From Emiliania huxleyi CCMP1516 (taxonomy: Eukaryota > Haptophyta > Isochrysidales > Noelaerhabdaceae), in the NCBI RefSeq assembly GCF_000372725.1, contig NW_005195149.1, positions 246,133-310,132 on the forward strand: a stretch of 64,000 nucleotides of DNA, given 5' to 3'. Within the stretch, counting starts at the first letter, position 1; each line of letters starts with the position of its first letter. This document shows, piece by piece, positions 45,755 through 57,331 of this stretch. Both the position numbers and the translations under genes were made by a program. A model generated the notes under the pieces. That model did no database searches and was not told the origin of the DNA. It saw only the letters and a list, made by a program, of their open reading frames with translations.

Positions 45755-47930
45755 TCACTTTGCCTCATCGAGGAGGGCGAGGACCTTGCCGATCCCGATG
45801 GTCGACCCCTCGTCTCTGAGCGTGAAGCGGCCCATCTGGGGGCACTGCTCGAACGGCTCGAGGCAGACGGACTGCTCAACCTGCAGGGACACGTCTCGGA
45901 CGTGTCATGGACGTGTCCCGGACGTGTCATGGACGTGTCCCGGACATGTCGAGGCGGGCGGACTGCGATACCTCGATGACACACGTGACGATCGCCCCAG
46001 ACTTGACAAACATGGGCGGCTTCTTGGACCGCTGCCCCGTCTTCTTGTCGATGCTGCTCGTCAGCCGGACGATCGTGCTCTCCTGCAGGACATGTCTCGG
46101 ACATGTCATGGACGTGTCCCGGACATGTGCAGGCTGCTCGTCAGCCGGACGATCTCCTCGGCGGAGGCGTGGACGTGCAGGGTTCGGGTACCGTGGGGGT
46201 AGGGTATGGGTTCGGGTTCCGTGGGGGTAGGGGAGGCGCTCCTCGGCGGAGGCGTGGACGTGCAGGATGGCGGTGTAGCCCGCCGAGAAGATCGACTTGT
46301 GCTCGAGCAGCTCGACGATCCGAATCTGCGCCTCGAACAGCTTCACGGCGGGGCAGGCGAGGCCACCGCGCGGCGCAACCACAAAGCCGGGCATGATGTC
46401 CTCGTCGGAGATGTCCTTGAGCTTGACGCGCGCGTTCTCGCCGCCGATGAGGTACGACACCTCCTCCTGGTCGAGCCACAGCTGGAGCACCTGTCAACAA
46501 AAAAGAAACCGGCGTGCGGCAGACCCCGCGGCCGTAAAACAGAAGTCGGGCGGCCGACCGCTGGAGCGCCTCGACGGTCACGCGGTTGGGCATCACGCAG
46601 AGCTTGTCGCCCACCCGGATGGTGCCCTGCTCCACCTTGCCCTCGACGATGGTGCCCATGTCCTTGTACCTGCAAGGGGAGAGATGGGGAGAGATGGGGA
46701 GAGGTGGGCAGAGAGGGGGAGAGATGGCCCAGGTCCTTGTACTTGGAGAGGATGGGCAGCCGCAGCGCGCTGTCCCGGTTGCGCTCGCAGGCCGGCAGTT
46801 GGTCGAGCACCTCCAGGAAGCAGGGCCCGTCGATCCAGCCCGGCTCGGAGAATGGCTGGATGACGTTGGCCGCGGTGAGCGCCGAGATGGGCACAAAGAC
46901 GACGTCCTAGGTTGGTGGGGAGACGCCAACCTCGGGGCGGGGAGGCGGTCTTGTGCCGTGTGTTTCAGAGCGCCGCGTGACTACGGGCAGTGCAATGCAG
47001 CGGAATACCGCGGAAGATTCCAAGCTGAATACGTGCCCTAGGGGTACATGAACACGTATTCCGCTTCTACGGACGCCGTCCTTCTTGACGTTGTACCCGC
47101 AGCCCTTCAGGAAGGGGGACAGCTTGTCCTTGCACTCCTCGAAGCGCTCCTGAAAGACAGAAAGCGGAGATCCCAAGCTAGGGCCGGGCCGAGGACAGAC
47201 ACGTCCCCGCCGTCGCAGCAGTTTGCAACAGCGAGGGGGGAGGGGGCGCATCGCGGCGTGGAGAGGGCTGGGCACAGGGCACAGGCTCGAGGCGCTCCTT
47301 GGACCACTTCACCGTGGGGTCATCCATCTTGTTGATGACAACCACCTAGAAGGGACCCGGAAGGCTCCCGGAAGGCTCCTAGACGGCTCGTCTCCCTTGT
47401 GCGCGGCGGCCCCCACCAGCAGCCGCACGCCGAGCGTCTTTGCGAGCAGCGCGTGCTCGCGCGTCTGCCCTCCCCGCTCGAAGCCGGTCTCGAACTCGCC
47501 CTTGCGAGCAGAGATGACCAACACGCCGACGTCCGCCTGGCACGCGCCCGCAATCATGTTTGGCACGTAGTTCTTGTGGCCCGGCGCGTCCAGGATCGTG
47601 TAGCGCTTCTTCTCCGAGTCGAAGTGGGCGCGGCCGACCTCGACCGTCTTGCCCTTGGCGCGCTCCTCCTCGTTGGTGTCCATGATGAAGGCGAGGAACC
47701 ACGAGTCGCGGTTCTTCTCCTTGGCCTCGGCCTGGTACTTCTCGATCGTGCGCGCGTCCACCTGGTTGGTCTGGTAGAGGATCTGCCCGCAGAAGGTCGA
47801 CTTGCCTGCGTCGACGTGGCCGATGAAGACCAAGTTTAGGTGCTCCCTCTCGTCGCGCGCCTCGTCCTTTGCCGGCTCCGACTTGCCCGCCGCAGCCTCC
47901 GGCTCGGCCGCTGCAGCGGGCGCAGCCTCG

Positions 47931-47962
<32 letters not shown>

Positions 47963-49403
47963 ACCTCCGTCCGCCGCGCCCGCCGCCTCTGCCGTCTTGA
48001 GTGCTTCCATCTCTGACGTCGGCGGTTCGGGCGCCGTCTCCTCTGGCATAGTCGCGCTCGCCGTCTCCCAGCTGGAGGCCGCCTCGCCCGCCTCGTCACC
48101 GGCCGGCGAGCTCGCGGCCGCCGCCTCCGCCGCCGCCGCCGCCTCGGCTGCAGCCGCCTCCGCCGCCGCCCTCTCGTCGGCCGCCTTCGCCTCTGCAGCC
48201 TAGGACGTGTCTAGGACGTGTCTAGGACGTGTCTAGGACGTGTCTAGGACGTGTCTAGGAAGTGTCTAGGAAGTCGCCTTGGCTTCTGCAGCCTAAGACG
48301 TGGAGACGCCACCCTCGGGGCGGGGGGACGGTCTTGCGCAGAGTCTTCAGAGCACCGCGGGAGTACGAGGGGGTACGAGTGCAGTGAAGTGCAGTGGAGT
48401 GCAGCGGAATTCGGCGGAGTGCAGCGGAGTCCGCGCCCTCTCGAGCGCCGGTTGGGAGACAAGAGCCCCGGACTCCGCTTCTAGGCGAAGGCGCGCCTCC
48501 GCCTCGGCTGCCGCCGCCTTGGCCCTGCGCTCGGCTTTCTTCTGCGCCGCCTAGGAAGTGTCTAGGAAGTGTCTCGGAAGTCGCTTGGCCCGGCGCTCGG
48601 CTTTCTTCTGCGCCGCCTGACGCTCCGCCTCGGCGGCCGCCGCCTTGGCGCGCGCCTCCGCCTTCTGGATCGCGCTCATCGGCGCCGCCTCCTGCGCCCC
48701 GCCCCCCTTTGCCGCCCCGCCCCGCCCTCCCTTGCCGCCCTGCGGCGCGCCGCCCCGGCCGGCGCCGCCCTTGCCGGGTTGGCGCTGCTGCTGCGGGTCC
48801 TGCAGGTGCTGCTGGCGCTGCTGCGGGTACTGCCCCGGCGGGTGCTGCTGGTACCCGTACGGCGGCTGCCCCTGCTGCCCCTGCTGCTGGTACTGCTGGT
48901 ATTGCTGGTGCATCCGCTGCTGCTGCTGCTGCTGCTGCCCCTGCCCCTGCTGGTACTGCTGGTACTGCATGTACTGCTGCTGCTGCTGCTGCTGCTGCTG
49001 CATAGACGGGTGCGGCGGCCGCTGCCCGTACAGCCCCACCTGCCCGTACTGCTGTGCGTACTGCTGCTGCTGCTGCTGGCCGCCCGGCGCCTGCCCGTCA
49101 TTGCCGCCGGGCACAAACGAGCCTGCGGGGCAGGGAGGGGCAGGGGGCCGGTGAGCGGTGCGCTTCGGGGCGCATCCGCACGCGCGAGCCCACGCAGCGC
49201 CTGCCGCGGGGTTGAAGTTGAAGGTTGGCGCCTGCAGCGGGCGGAGGCGGCGGTGAGTGGGAGGCGGCGGTGAGTTTTGGCGGCGATGCCCGACCAGACG
49301 CTCTGAGGCTCGCACGCCGCGGGAGTGGGAGAGCGCCGCTGGGGGTAGAGCGGTTGGCTGGTAGAGGAGGCGAACGCGGCGGGGCGCGCACGTTCGGGTT
49401 CAT
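45755..49403 (-). CDS. eRF3: Translation termination GTPase eRF3, with Q-rich prion-like N-terminus and PAM2 motif
   Basis: eRF3 is the GTPase partner of eRF1 in translation termination. Core exons, frame-exact: 48199-47417 (GHVDAGKS, DAPGHKNYVPNMI), 47345-47298 (VVVINKMDDPTVKWSK), 47149-47081, 46906-46743, 46669-46570, 46490 to about 46240, 46082-45972, 45880-45755 (ends GIGKVLALLDEAK). Upstream, an exon from 49122 to about 48590 encodes a Q/Y/G-rich domain (QQYAQQYGQVGLYG; QYQQYQQGQG) like yeast Sup35, then a Lys/Ala/Glu linker. FNFNPAA and GSFVPGG join across an intron to form a PAM2-type motif for poly(A)-binding protein. Introns use GT, GC and GA donors. The first exon and start (about 49315-49403) are uncertain. 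Confidence 0.85.
46911..47070 (-). repeat. Intron-like family A, copy 2, inside an eRF3 intron
   Basis: It occupies the 174-nt intron 46907-47080 between GYNVKK and DVVFVPISAL, a junction fixed by eRF3 conservation. Minus strand begins GTAGAAGCGGAAT and ends GAGGTTGGCGTCTCC. Confidence 0.8.
48201..48275. repeat. Intronic 11-bp minisatellite TAGGACGTGTC
   Basis: Six to seven copies of TAGGACGTGTC / TAGGAAGTGTC between two near-copies of an exon edge (48183-48200 and 48276-48293). Confidence 0.9.
48301..48485 (-). repeat. Intron-like family A, copy 3, in the eRF3 linker
   Basis: Minus strand begins CTAGAAGCGGAGT and ends GAGGGTGGCGTCTCC. It shares an internal GGCGCTCGAGAGG with copy 1. It lies between coding stretches of the Ala/Glu linker. 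Confidence 0.7.
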
Positions 49404-50187
49404 ATGTGTCGCGGTGGCGAGCTAGGACACGAGGAGGTTCGCGTGTTGACGAGTTTTTCTCTTTTCTTGTGGTAACGGTTTTTTCTTTTCCGCAGCTTTC
49501 GTTTTCCTATCTCGTGTGAGTATGAATAGCTCCGCCGTTCATGGAGGCAACCGATGCGAGTCGACTGGTGTGTGTGTAAGCTGCTTGAGAGATCGTGGGC
49601 GGGTTGGCCGATTGTGAACACAGGGGGACGTGTGTCTCGCGCCTTGTGTCGACCGCGCCCCTTCTCGGGCACGGCCGAACGTGGCAGCGTCAACTGGTCA
49701 CGACCAGCACTTTGGGGGAGATACCTTCACGCCATCCCATCGGAGCCAATAAGAGACCAGACCAGAGTAAACGCATGTGTGTATCGCGCGCCTTGCGGGG
49801 GGGGGCGCGGAAAAGAGGAACCTCTTAGCGCCATCGCCACGGTGCTGCATGCAGCGCCGGGCGACGACGGCTTACCGCCTCCCGGTCCCCCTCGGCACAC
49901 CTCCGCTGCTTAATGTTTGGCGACTCGAACCCGTGAAGCTTCCCCGTGCGCAGGTTAGCCCGCACACGGGTCAGCCTGCCAGCCACGTATCCACGCAAGC
50001 GTGGTCCGCGCGCATGGCATACAGGCGTTCGCCAGACAGCGCAGAGGCTAGGCGACCGGGGAAGGACTAGCTCAAGGGCAACACAGCGTCACCAGCCGTT
50101 GGCGCGCAGAACCAGTCTGAGAGAGAGATTTTTAGCAATACCAAACAACTCTAACACTCACACGTCATTTGGGGCCTGGAGCCCTGT
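49404..50187. other. Intergenic with dispersed repeats
   Basis: 49419-49470 (AGCTAGGACACGAGGAGGTT..) recurs at 61265-61315. 49645-49735 is the inverted partner of 44268-44360. 50125-50300 is the inverted partner of 39935-40130. No separate gene was recognised. Confidence 0.6.
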
Positions 50188-51327
50188 TCACGCGCGCGCG
50201 AGACGTGCAGACAGGGTTGCCAGGTGAGAGCGAATGGCGCGGTTCACGCCTCGCACAACAGAGAGAGAGATGCGCTCTGCATGGTGGGACATAAAAGAGA
50301 GCGAGTACTTGGGCGAGTAGGCCGTGCGGTCGACGCTGCCGCGCGCGACTTTGCGCGCGAGGCGGCGCAGCTTGAGAACGGCGGTGGGCGAGAAGCCGCC
50401 GCCGAACGTCTCGTGGAGCAGCAGGTTGAAGTTGTTGCGCTTGACAAAGATCGCGTCGTGGTAGAAACCGCGATGCGCCTTGACGTAGCCGTGGCCGTTC
50501 TTGTGGTCGAAGGGTTGGCCGGGTTGCCCGCGCGCCTTGCAGCCCATGTTTAGGCGGCGGGCCTTCTCTTCGGTGTTGCCGAAGGCGTAGGAGTGGCCAA
50601 CGGAGGCGGGCGTGCCGCCGCTCGAGGCGTTGCCAACGCCCGCCGAGGAGGTCTTGAGGAGGGGCGTCCAGAGCTTGACTTCATTCACCTCATCGCATCC
50701 TCCCGGGCCAGCGTGGGGTTCCGCGAGGTCGACCTTGTACCCCTCGTTGTACTGCCGGGTGAGCTCTGGTTTCTCCTTGTCGCCGTGCACGACCGGCGCG
50801 TTGGCCGGGGCGCGCATCGCGTCCGCCCAGGCGGCGAGGACGCCGTCGTGGGGCCGCCGGTGGTGGGCCTTGTTGTAAAGGTAGTCGCCGAAGAAATCGA
50901 CTGACATGCCCCGCTCGAGCGCGACCCGAAGGGTGGGAAGCGCCACGGAGAGCCAAAGGCCGAGCTTCCGCTGGAGCTCGTCCTGGAGGGTGTTTGCCAG
51001 TCTGCGGCCCCCGGTTGGGACGCATACAACACGTTTTTCTTTTGTCTTCTCTAGACATTCTTGGTCACCAACTCGACAAAACAACTCGAGACCTCGAGAC
51101 AAGCTTGAGTGAGCGGTGAGGTCTCGTCGAGCCGGCCGGCGTGGAAATGGACGAAGGGCACCTGGAGGTGGTGAGAGAGCCGCGTGGTCCCCGGGCGCGG
51201 CGCCCTGCAGGTGCAGCGCTGCGGCCCGGATCGAGGACGGGGGGCCCCGTCGCGCAGGCAGTTTTGCTCTGTTTTCGTCTTTGCTAGCATGTAGAAAGAA
51301 CTCGCATGTTATGCACAATGAGTGCAC
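50188..51327 (-). CDS. Algal multicopy-type protein with possible PD-(D/E)XK-like EVK motif
   Basis: The C-terminal 230 residues are convincing: KLGLWLSVALPTLRVALERG, DFFGDYLYNKAHHRRPHD, VDLAEPHAGPG..NEVKLWTPLL, GHGYVKAHRGFYHDAIFVKR, LLLHETFGGGFSPTAVLKLR and a basic end. From memory, this style (conserved HETFGGF, EVK..TPL) occurs in large uncharacterised families of algal genomes and may be mobile-element derived. The D..EVK arrangement could be a nuclease core; that is inference. The start is uncertain: the first 100 residues are Pro/Arg rich and may be intron or UTR. The stop at 50188 lies inside the segment duplicated at 39929-40130. Confidence 0.5.
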   Translation of the reverse strand: MHSLCITCEFFLHASKDENRAKLPARRGPPSSIRAAALHLQGAAPGDHAALSPPPGALRPFPRRPARRDLTAHSSLSRGLELFCRVGDQECLEKTKEKRVVCVPTGGRRLANTLQDELQRKLGLWLSVALPTLRVALERGMSVDFFGDYLYNKAHHRRPHDGVLAAWADAMRAPANAPVVHGDKEKPELTRQYNEGYKVDLAEPHAGPGGCDEVNEVKLWTPLLKTSSAGVGNASSGGTPASVGHSYAFGNTEEKARRLNMGCKARGQPGQPFDHKNGHGYVKAHRGFYHDAIFVKRNNFNLLLHETFGGGFSPTAVLKLRRLARKVARGSVDRTAYSPKYSLSFMSHHAERISLSVVRGVNRAIRSHLATLSARLARA

Positions 51328-51330
51328 GCG

Positions 51331-54300
51331 TTATCGCACATCGGATCGGCGTCCGACCTCGCCGTGGACGCCGCACCCGCCGCTGCCGGTGGGCGGTGGC
51401 GGCTGTCCACCGCTCAGGGCGTCCTCGGCGTAGAGGTCGGCTGACGCATCCGAGGGTGAGATGCCAGGAGGCAACTCGCCAAGGCCAGCAGCAAACGCCG
51501 GGTGGACTGGCGCGGGCGGCACCGACTGCTCTCCAATATCGCCGCCGCCTCCGCTGCCGCCACCGCCACCACCACCGCCGCCGCCGCCGCCGCCGCTGCC
51601 GCCGCCGCTCCTGCCATCGCCACCGTCGCCACCACTGCCGCCGCCACCGCCGCCGCCACCGCCGCCACCGCCGCCGCCACGCGCCTGTTTGAAGCGCGAG
51701 GGCGCAGAGCCCGAGGAAAACGGGCGCTTCAAACAGGGAGCCCCTGCCGGTGGAGCGGTGCCCGGCGACCCGCCTCCCTGCGCCGCGCCATAGCCGCCGC
51801 CGCCCGCGGTCATGGCCGAAGCCGCCACCGCTGCGACCGCTGCCATACCTCGCTGCCGCTGCGGCGGAAGCACGTCAGCGTCTTGCCCGCTGCGTTTCTC
51901 GCCATCACTCGAGCGCGTCCAAGTGTGCTTGTTGTGCAGCACCGTCTCATTGCCTTCCGAGAAGATCTTGAAGCGACCGTCGGCGGGGTCGCGATAGATC
52001 GTCCTGTTCCTGAGCTTCCCGAGCCCCGTCCCCACCTCGTGGCCCACCACTTGATCGACTCCTTGACTCACGCGGCCAGGGTCGGCCGGCGGAACGCCAC
52101 CGGTCGGCGGCGCGGCCGGCGGCGCGGCCAGCAGGGCCTTGCCCGGCGCCCCACCTTCGAGCTGCGCCGCGCCGCTGCCGCTTCCGCTCATGACCGAGGC
52201 CGCCGCTGGCGCGAGCGCTGCAACATCCCGTGTCGGGGAGCGTACCTCCTCATCGACGACAGCAGGCGCGCACGTCACCTGCTGCGCCTGCTGCGCCTGC
52301 ATCTGCGCCTCGCCGCCGTCCTCCGATGCCTTCGCCGCCTTCTCGTGGTTGCGCGCCTTGCGCGAGATGAGCTGGCCGGCCGAACGCCGCTGCTGCTGCA
52401 GCCGCTCGTACGCCGTCGGGCCCTCGAAGCGCGCCGCCTGCTCCTGCGGGACCGGCACCGCCATCCGCGACCCCGGGGGCGGAGGCGCCAGCGGCACGCC
52501 AACGTGAGCGACGTGCCCGTTCGGCGAGAGGGCGGTCACCTTGGCGCCGTAGCCCATGCCCGGCGGGACGATGAGGAACCGCACTGGCTGCGGCGGCGGG
52601 GCCTTTTGCGGAACCTTGCAGCCGAGCGGCGTGCCCGCGGCGATGTTGCCCGAGATGGGGAGCTGGAAGAAAGACCCGTTGGGCAGCGCGCAGCGCAGCG
52701 TCTCGCCCTTCTGCATCGCCCGCGGCGCGACGACGGCCACGCTGATGTAGGTCACGTCCGCGACGGGCGGCGGCTGCACGGTCGTGAGCAGCGAGTAGAC
52801 GGCGCCTAAAGACTCGAGGGAATGCTCGGTCAGCCCCTCGAGCTCGGCACACCTCGTGGGCAAGTGTGCGACGGCCGCCGTCGTGCAGCGTCGCCCACTG
52901 CGAGTAGGCGGGGCGCCTGTTGGCAGGGCTCCGGCGTATGATCCCAAGAGGGGGCTCACGGAGAAACGACACTTGCGAGCTGGCGACGGCGCCACTCCCA
53001 CCGCGGCCTCAAGTACGAGGCGGTCACCTCGTGCTCGTCGCCGGAGTTTGGGGAGCGGCACAAGTACGACACCTGAAGGAGAAGGCTTGCGAGACTCAGC
53101 GACGGCGCAAGCCGGGCAGGGGCGGCACACGCGCACGCCGCACCTCGCGAGTGAGCCGTGCCGTCGACATCTCGCCGACCAGCACGTCCCACCAGCCGCC
53201 GTCCGCGTACATCTCGACGAGTGAGCCGACCCGCAGCTTGGCCGCCTACTCGCAGCCCTCTCTCTCTCCACCCACAGCTCTTCCCTCCCCGCACGACCCC
53301 GACCACCAGTAGCTGGGCTGCCCACTCGTTCGGGTTGCGCCCCTCGCCGCCGGGCGGGGTGGGCGGCGGCGGCCGCAAGCTGTTCGTCGGCACCCACTCC
53401 GCCTCCTCCTCGGTGAAGGAGGTGAAGCGGATCTTTGTGCGCCCGCCGTCCGTCTCGAGCACGACCGCCTCGTACCGGGACCCTCGGAACGACTCCTCGA
53501 CGGGCATCACCTCGACGACAGCGCCTACGCCTCGCTCAACCTCGCTAGCCTCGGGGCCGGCCTCGCGTGCGGGAGGAGGGCGGCGGGTCGGCGGCGCCGA
53601 CGGCGACGAGCGGCGCCGTCTCGACGCGATCGAGCACGCTGGCGTCGCTGCTGCCCACCAGCGGGCCGTGAGTGGCTCCGGGAGGCAGCAGCCCCCCGAG
53701 GACGGACTGAGGCGTCGGAGCTGCTGTAGGAATTCCGCTGCTTGTGCCCGGGCCGCTGGCCGCCAAACCCCCGTCCGTCTTCTGCTTCTTCCGCTTAGGG
53801 GCAGCCTCGCGCTCGTACCACTCCTCCAGCCTCGCCGCCAGGTCAGACTTATGGCCTTTCTTGTCCAGGTTCAGGAACTTGCAAGCGGCCAGCATCCCCT
53901 TCTCGGTGCCCACGTAGCCCACGTAGTCCAAGCCATCATCAGACGTCCGGCGGATGAGGTACTCCACCACCTCGAGCATGAACTCGCGGTCACCCTGCAG
54001 CTGCTCCGAGGCGAATTTCAGCATTGAGCTATTCTCCTTCACCGCTCCCAGCACGATGCCGTGGTCGCCCCGCAGCTCCTCCGATGCGTACTCCAGCGCG
54101 GAGCCGTCTTGCTTCACCGCCTCCAGCACGACGCCGCGGTCGGCCTGTAGCTCCTCCGATGCGTACTCCAGCGAAGAGCCGTCCTGCTTCACCGCCTCCA
54201 GCACGACGCCGCGGTCGCCCTTAAGCTGTTCCGATGCGTACTCCAGCGAAGAGCCGTACTGCATCACCGCCTCCAGCATGAAGTCGCGGTTACCCTTCAG

Positions 54301-57237
54301 CTCATCGGATGCATACTTGAGCGAGTCCCGGCTGAACTTTCCATAGAAGGTGCATGCCTTCCACACGACGCCGCGGTCGCCCCGCAACTCCTCCGAGGCG
54401 TACTCCAACGCGGAGCCACTCTGCGCCACCGCCTTCAGCACGACGCCGCGGTCGCTCCGCAGCTGCTCCGAGGCATGCTTGAGCGCGGAGCCACTTTGCG
54501 CCACCGCCTGCAGCACCACGTGGCGATCGCCCCGCAGCTGCTCCGAGGCGTGCTTTAGCGCGTCGCCCTTCTGCTCCACCGCCCTCAGCACTACGCCATG
54601 GTCGGTCCGCAGCAGCTCCGAAGCGTGCTTCAGCGTGTCGCCGTTCTGCGCCACTGCTTCCAGCACGACGCTGCGGTCGCCCTTCAAGACGGGATCTGCG
54701 AACTGCAGCGCGGAGCCGTTCTGCTGCACCGCCGCCGTCACAACCTCGCGGTCCTTTTTCATCTCGGGCGAAGCGTAAGAGAGCGCCCTCCAGGAGGCCT
54801 GACCGCCGCGCTGCGACACCGCCGCCAGCACAATCGTGCGATCGCCCTTCAGCTCGTCGGAGGCGTGCTTCAGCGCTTGGCCGTTCTGCGCCACTGCCAT
54901 CGTCACAATCGTGGGATTGTTCTTCTGCTGCTCCGAAAGGTCCTCGAGCGCCCTCCAATCCTTCTTCACCTTCTCGAGGCCCTCGTCGGCCGCCATGGCG
55001 TGTCGCTCGTCGGCCGCCATGGAGCCGTACTGCTCGTCGAGGGTGTGCATGTCTGGCTCGAGGAACGCCTCGATGTCGCCATCCGAAAGCGGCGCGTTGG
55101 GGTCGATCTTTCGTCGCTTGGCCTCGGCCGCGTGGTCGCCGTCGGCCGGGCGGCGCGGCGGCGGCGGCGGCATCGCGCGAGGCCCGAGCAGGGGCGACGC
55201 GTTTGGAGGGTGCAAGCGCGGCGAGCACCGCAGAAGCGAGTAGTGCGGGTCTGTGGAGGGCCGCTCGTGCGAGGCCTGTCCTCCGCCCAGAAGCCCCGCG
55301 CCCGGCCCGTCGCCGCGCGGGTCCGTGGACGGCCGCTCCAACGGCCCGGCCGCGGCAGCTGCTGCCATGGGCCCCGCCGCCCCGAGCCCGCCGGGCCCGA
55401 GCGCTGCGCCTCCCCTCCACTGGGGCGACATCCGGGGGTCGGCGAGCCCGCTGCTCAGCCCCCCGCCCAAGCCGAGGGCGGGCGGCGCCGTCGGGAGGAT
55501 GGCCTCTTGCGAGGCGTCGAGCAGCGCCTGCAGGTGCGGCAGCAGCTGCATCTGGTACGTCTCGAGCAGGTCCTTCTCCTCCAGGCCTACCGGAGGGATG
55601 GACCACGCCTCCTCTACTCCAACCCTCAACGCGCCGCAGCCCCCTCTCCCCTGGGCCGCGCGCCGGCGGCGGCCGCAATCGTCTGCGAGGACGGCGCCTC
55701 CTTCGGCGGGTGGCGCTCGACGACGAGGACGCACACCGTCGCGGCGAGCGTCAGGGGCGGCGTGTCGCGACCCGCGCCGAGCGCGTCCGCCTGCGCGGCC
55801 ACGGCCGCCGCCATCTTTGCCCACTGGCCGCGCAGGTTGAGCTCTTTGCAGAGCAGCACTACAAACTTCTCGAGCGTGGGCGACTCGGAGGGGAGCGGCT
55901 CCTTGGCCTTGGAGTCGACCAGCAGCTTGCCCGCGGTCAGCCCGTCGCCGTCGACCCGCTGCGCCGTCGACGCGAGCAGGTCCGGCCGCGAGCGCAGGAT
56001 GCCGATCTTGCACATCGCGCGGTCGAGCGCCGCGAGGGCGAGGTCGAGGTCCTTGCAGCCCTGCCGCTCCTTGTCCTTGAGAAGGCACGCGTGGTACATC
56101 CGCGAGGCGTCCTTGACCACAAAGGAGGGCAAGCCGCCGAGCCGCCGCGACATCTCCGCGTACCATTTCTGGATGCGCGTCGGCGACTTCTTTGCCGCCT
56201 GCCGGGCTGGGGCGGGCCGATACGGCATGACCATGCCGCAGCGGGAGGTCGCCTTGCCAAGCTCGAGGTCGAAGTCGCTCTTCGCGCCGCAGTCCGAGCA
56301 CGGCGGCAGGGAGGGCGCGGCGGCTCGCGCCGGCGGCATTGCACGCTCGTCGAACTGTCGCATCGACGACTCCTCCGGCTGCATAGCGGCGCCGTCAGGC
56401 GACGCCGTCACCAAGCCCACTCCGACGACGCGCAGCTCGTCCTTCAAGCTCGAGTCGCCGCGCAAGTAGAGGTCCATCAGCTTGAGCGCGTACGGCAGGT
56501 CGAGCTTGACGCAGACGATGATGGAGCCCTCCTTGGTCCAGAGCACCTCGATCGCGTCAGGGGTGATGCGGCGCTGTGGCCTGAGGGCCAACCTGACCGC
56601 CGATTGAATGTCTGTTTCGGCCGCGGACAAATCGGAGGCCTCGCTGCCGTCCTCCGAGGAGTAGCCGCTCGACTCGTAGGTGAGATAGCCCTCCTCGTCG
56701 ACCTCAACGCGGATGCTCAAGCCCGGGCTCGTCTGCACCTCGTGATTTCGCCTCCCCCCGCGGCTCACCGTCCTCAGCTTGAGCTGCTCTGTCGTCATGT
56801 CGAGCTTGCTGGCGAGCCTCTCCTTAAACTTCTGGCAGTCGAAGGGCGGCGGCCCAGACAAGCTTCCCTCCATAGTGATGGTCATGACGGAGGAGGCCGT
56901 GCTGCCGCCGCTTTGCGAGGAGGAGGAGGGCGGCCCGGCGGACGAGCTCGCCACAGGCAGCGTCGCGCCTGCGCCGCCGCCGCCGATGCTGAGCAAAGCC
57001 TCAAGGAGCGGCTGCATGCTCAGCCGCCGGGCCGTAGGGATGGCGCTGCCGAGATCCTCGAGCCGCACGTGGCCGGCCACGCCCGCCAGCTGCTGTGCAA
57101 CGAGGTGCTGCTGCTGTGATAGTAAGGCGGCGGCCACCTGAGCCCGATCTGCGTCCATGGCTACCAGCACCCCCTGCCCCTGCAAATGAAGGTAATCACC
57201 GCCACCACTGCTGCCGCCGCCGCTGCCGCCCCGGCCC

Positions 57238-57287
<50 letters not shown>

Positions 57288-57288
57288 C

Positions 57289-57331
<43 letters not shown>

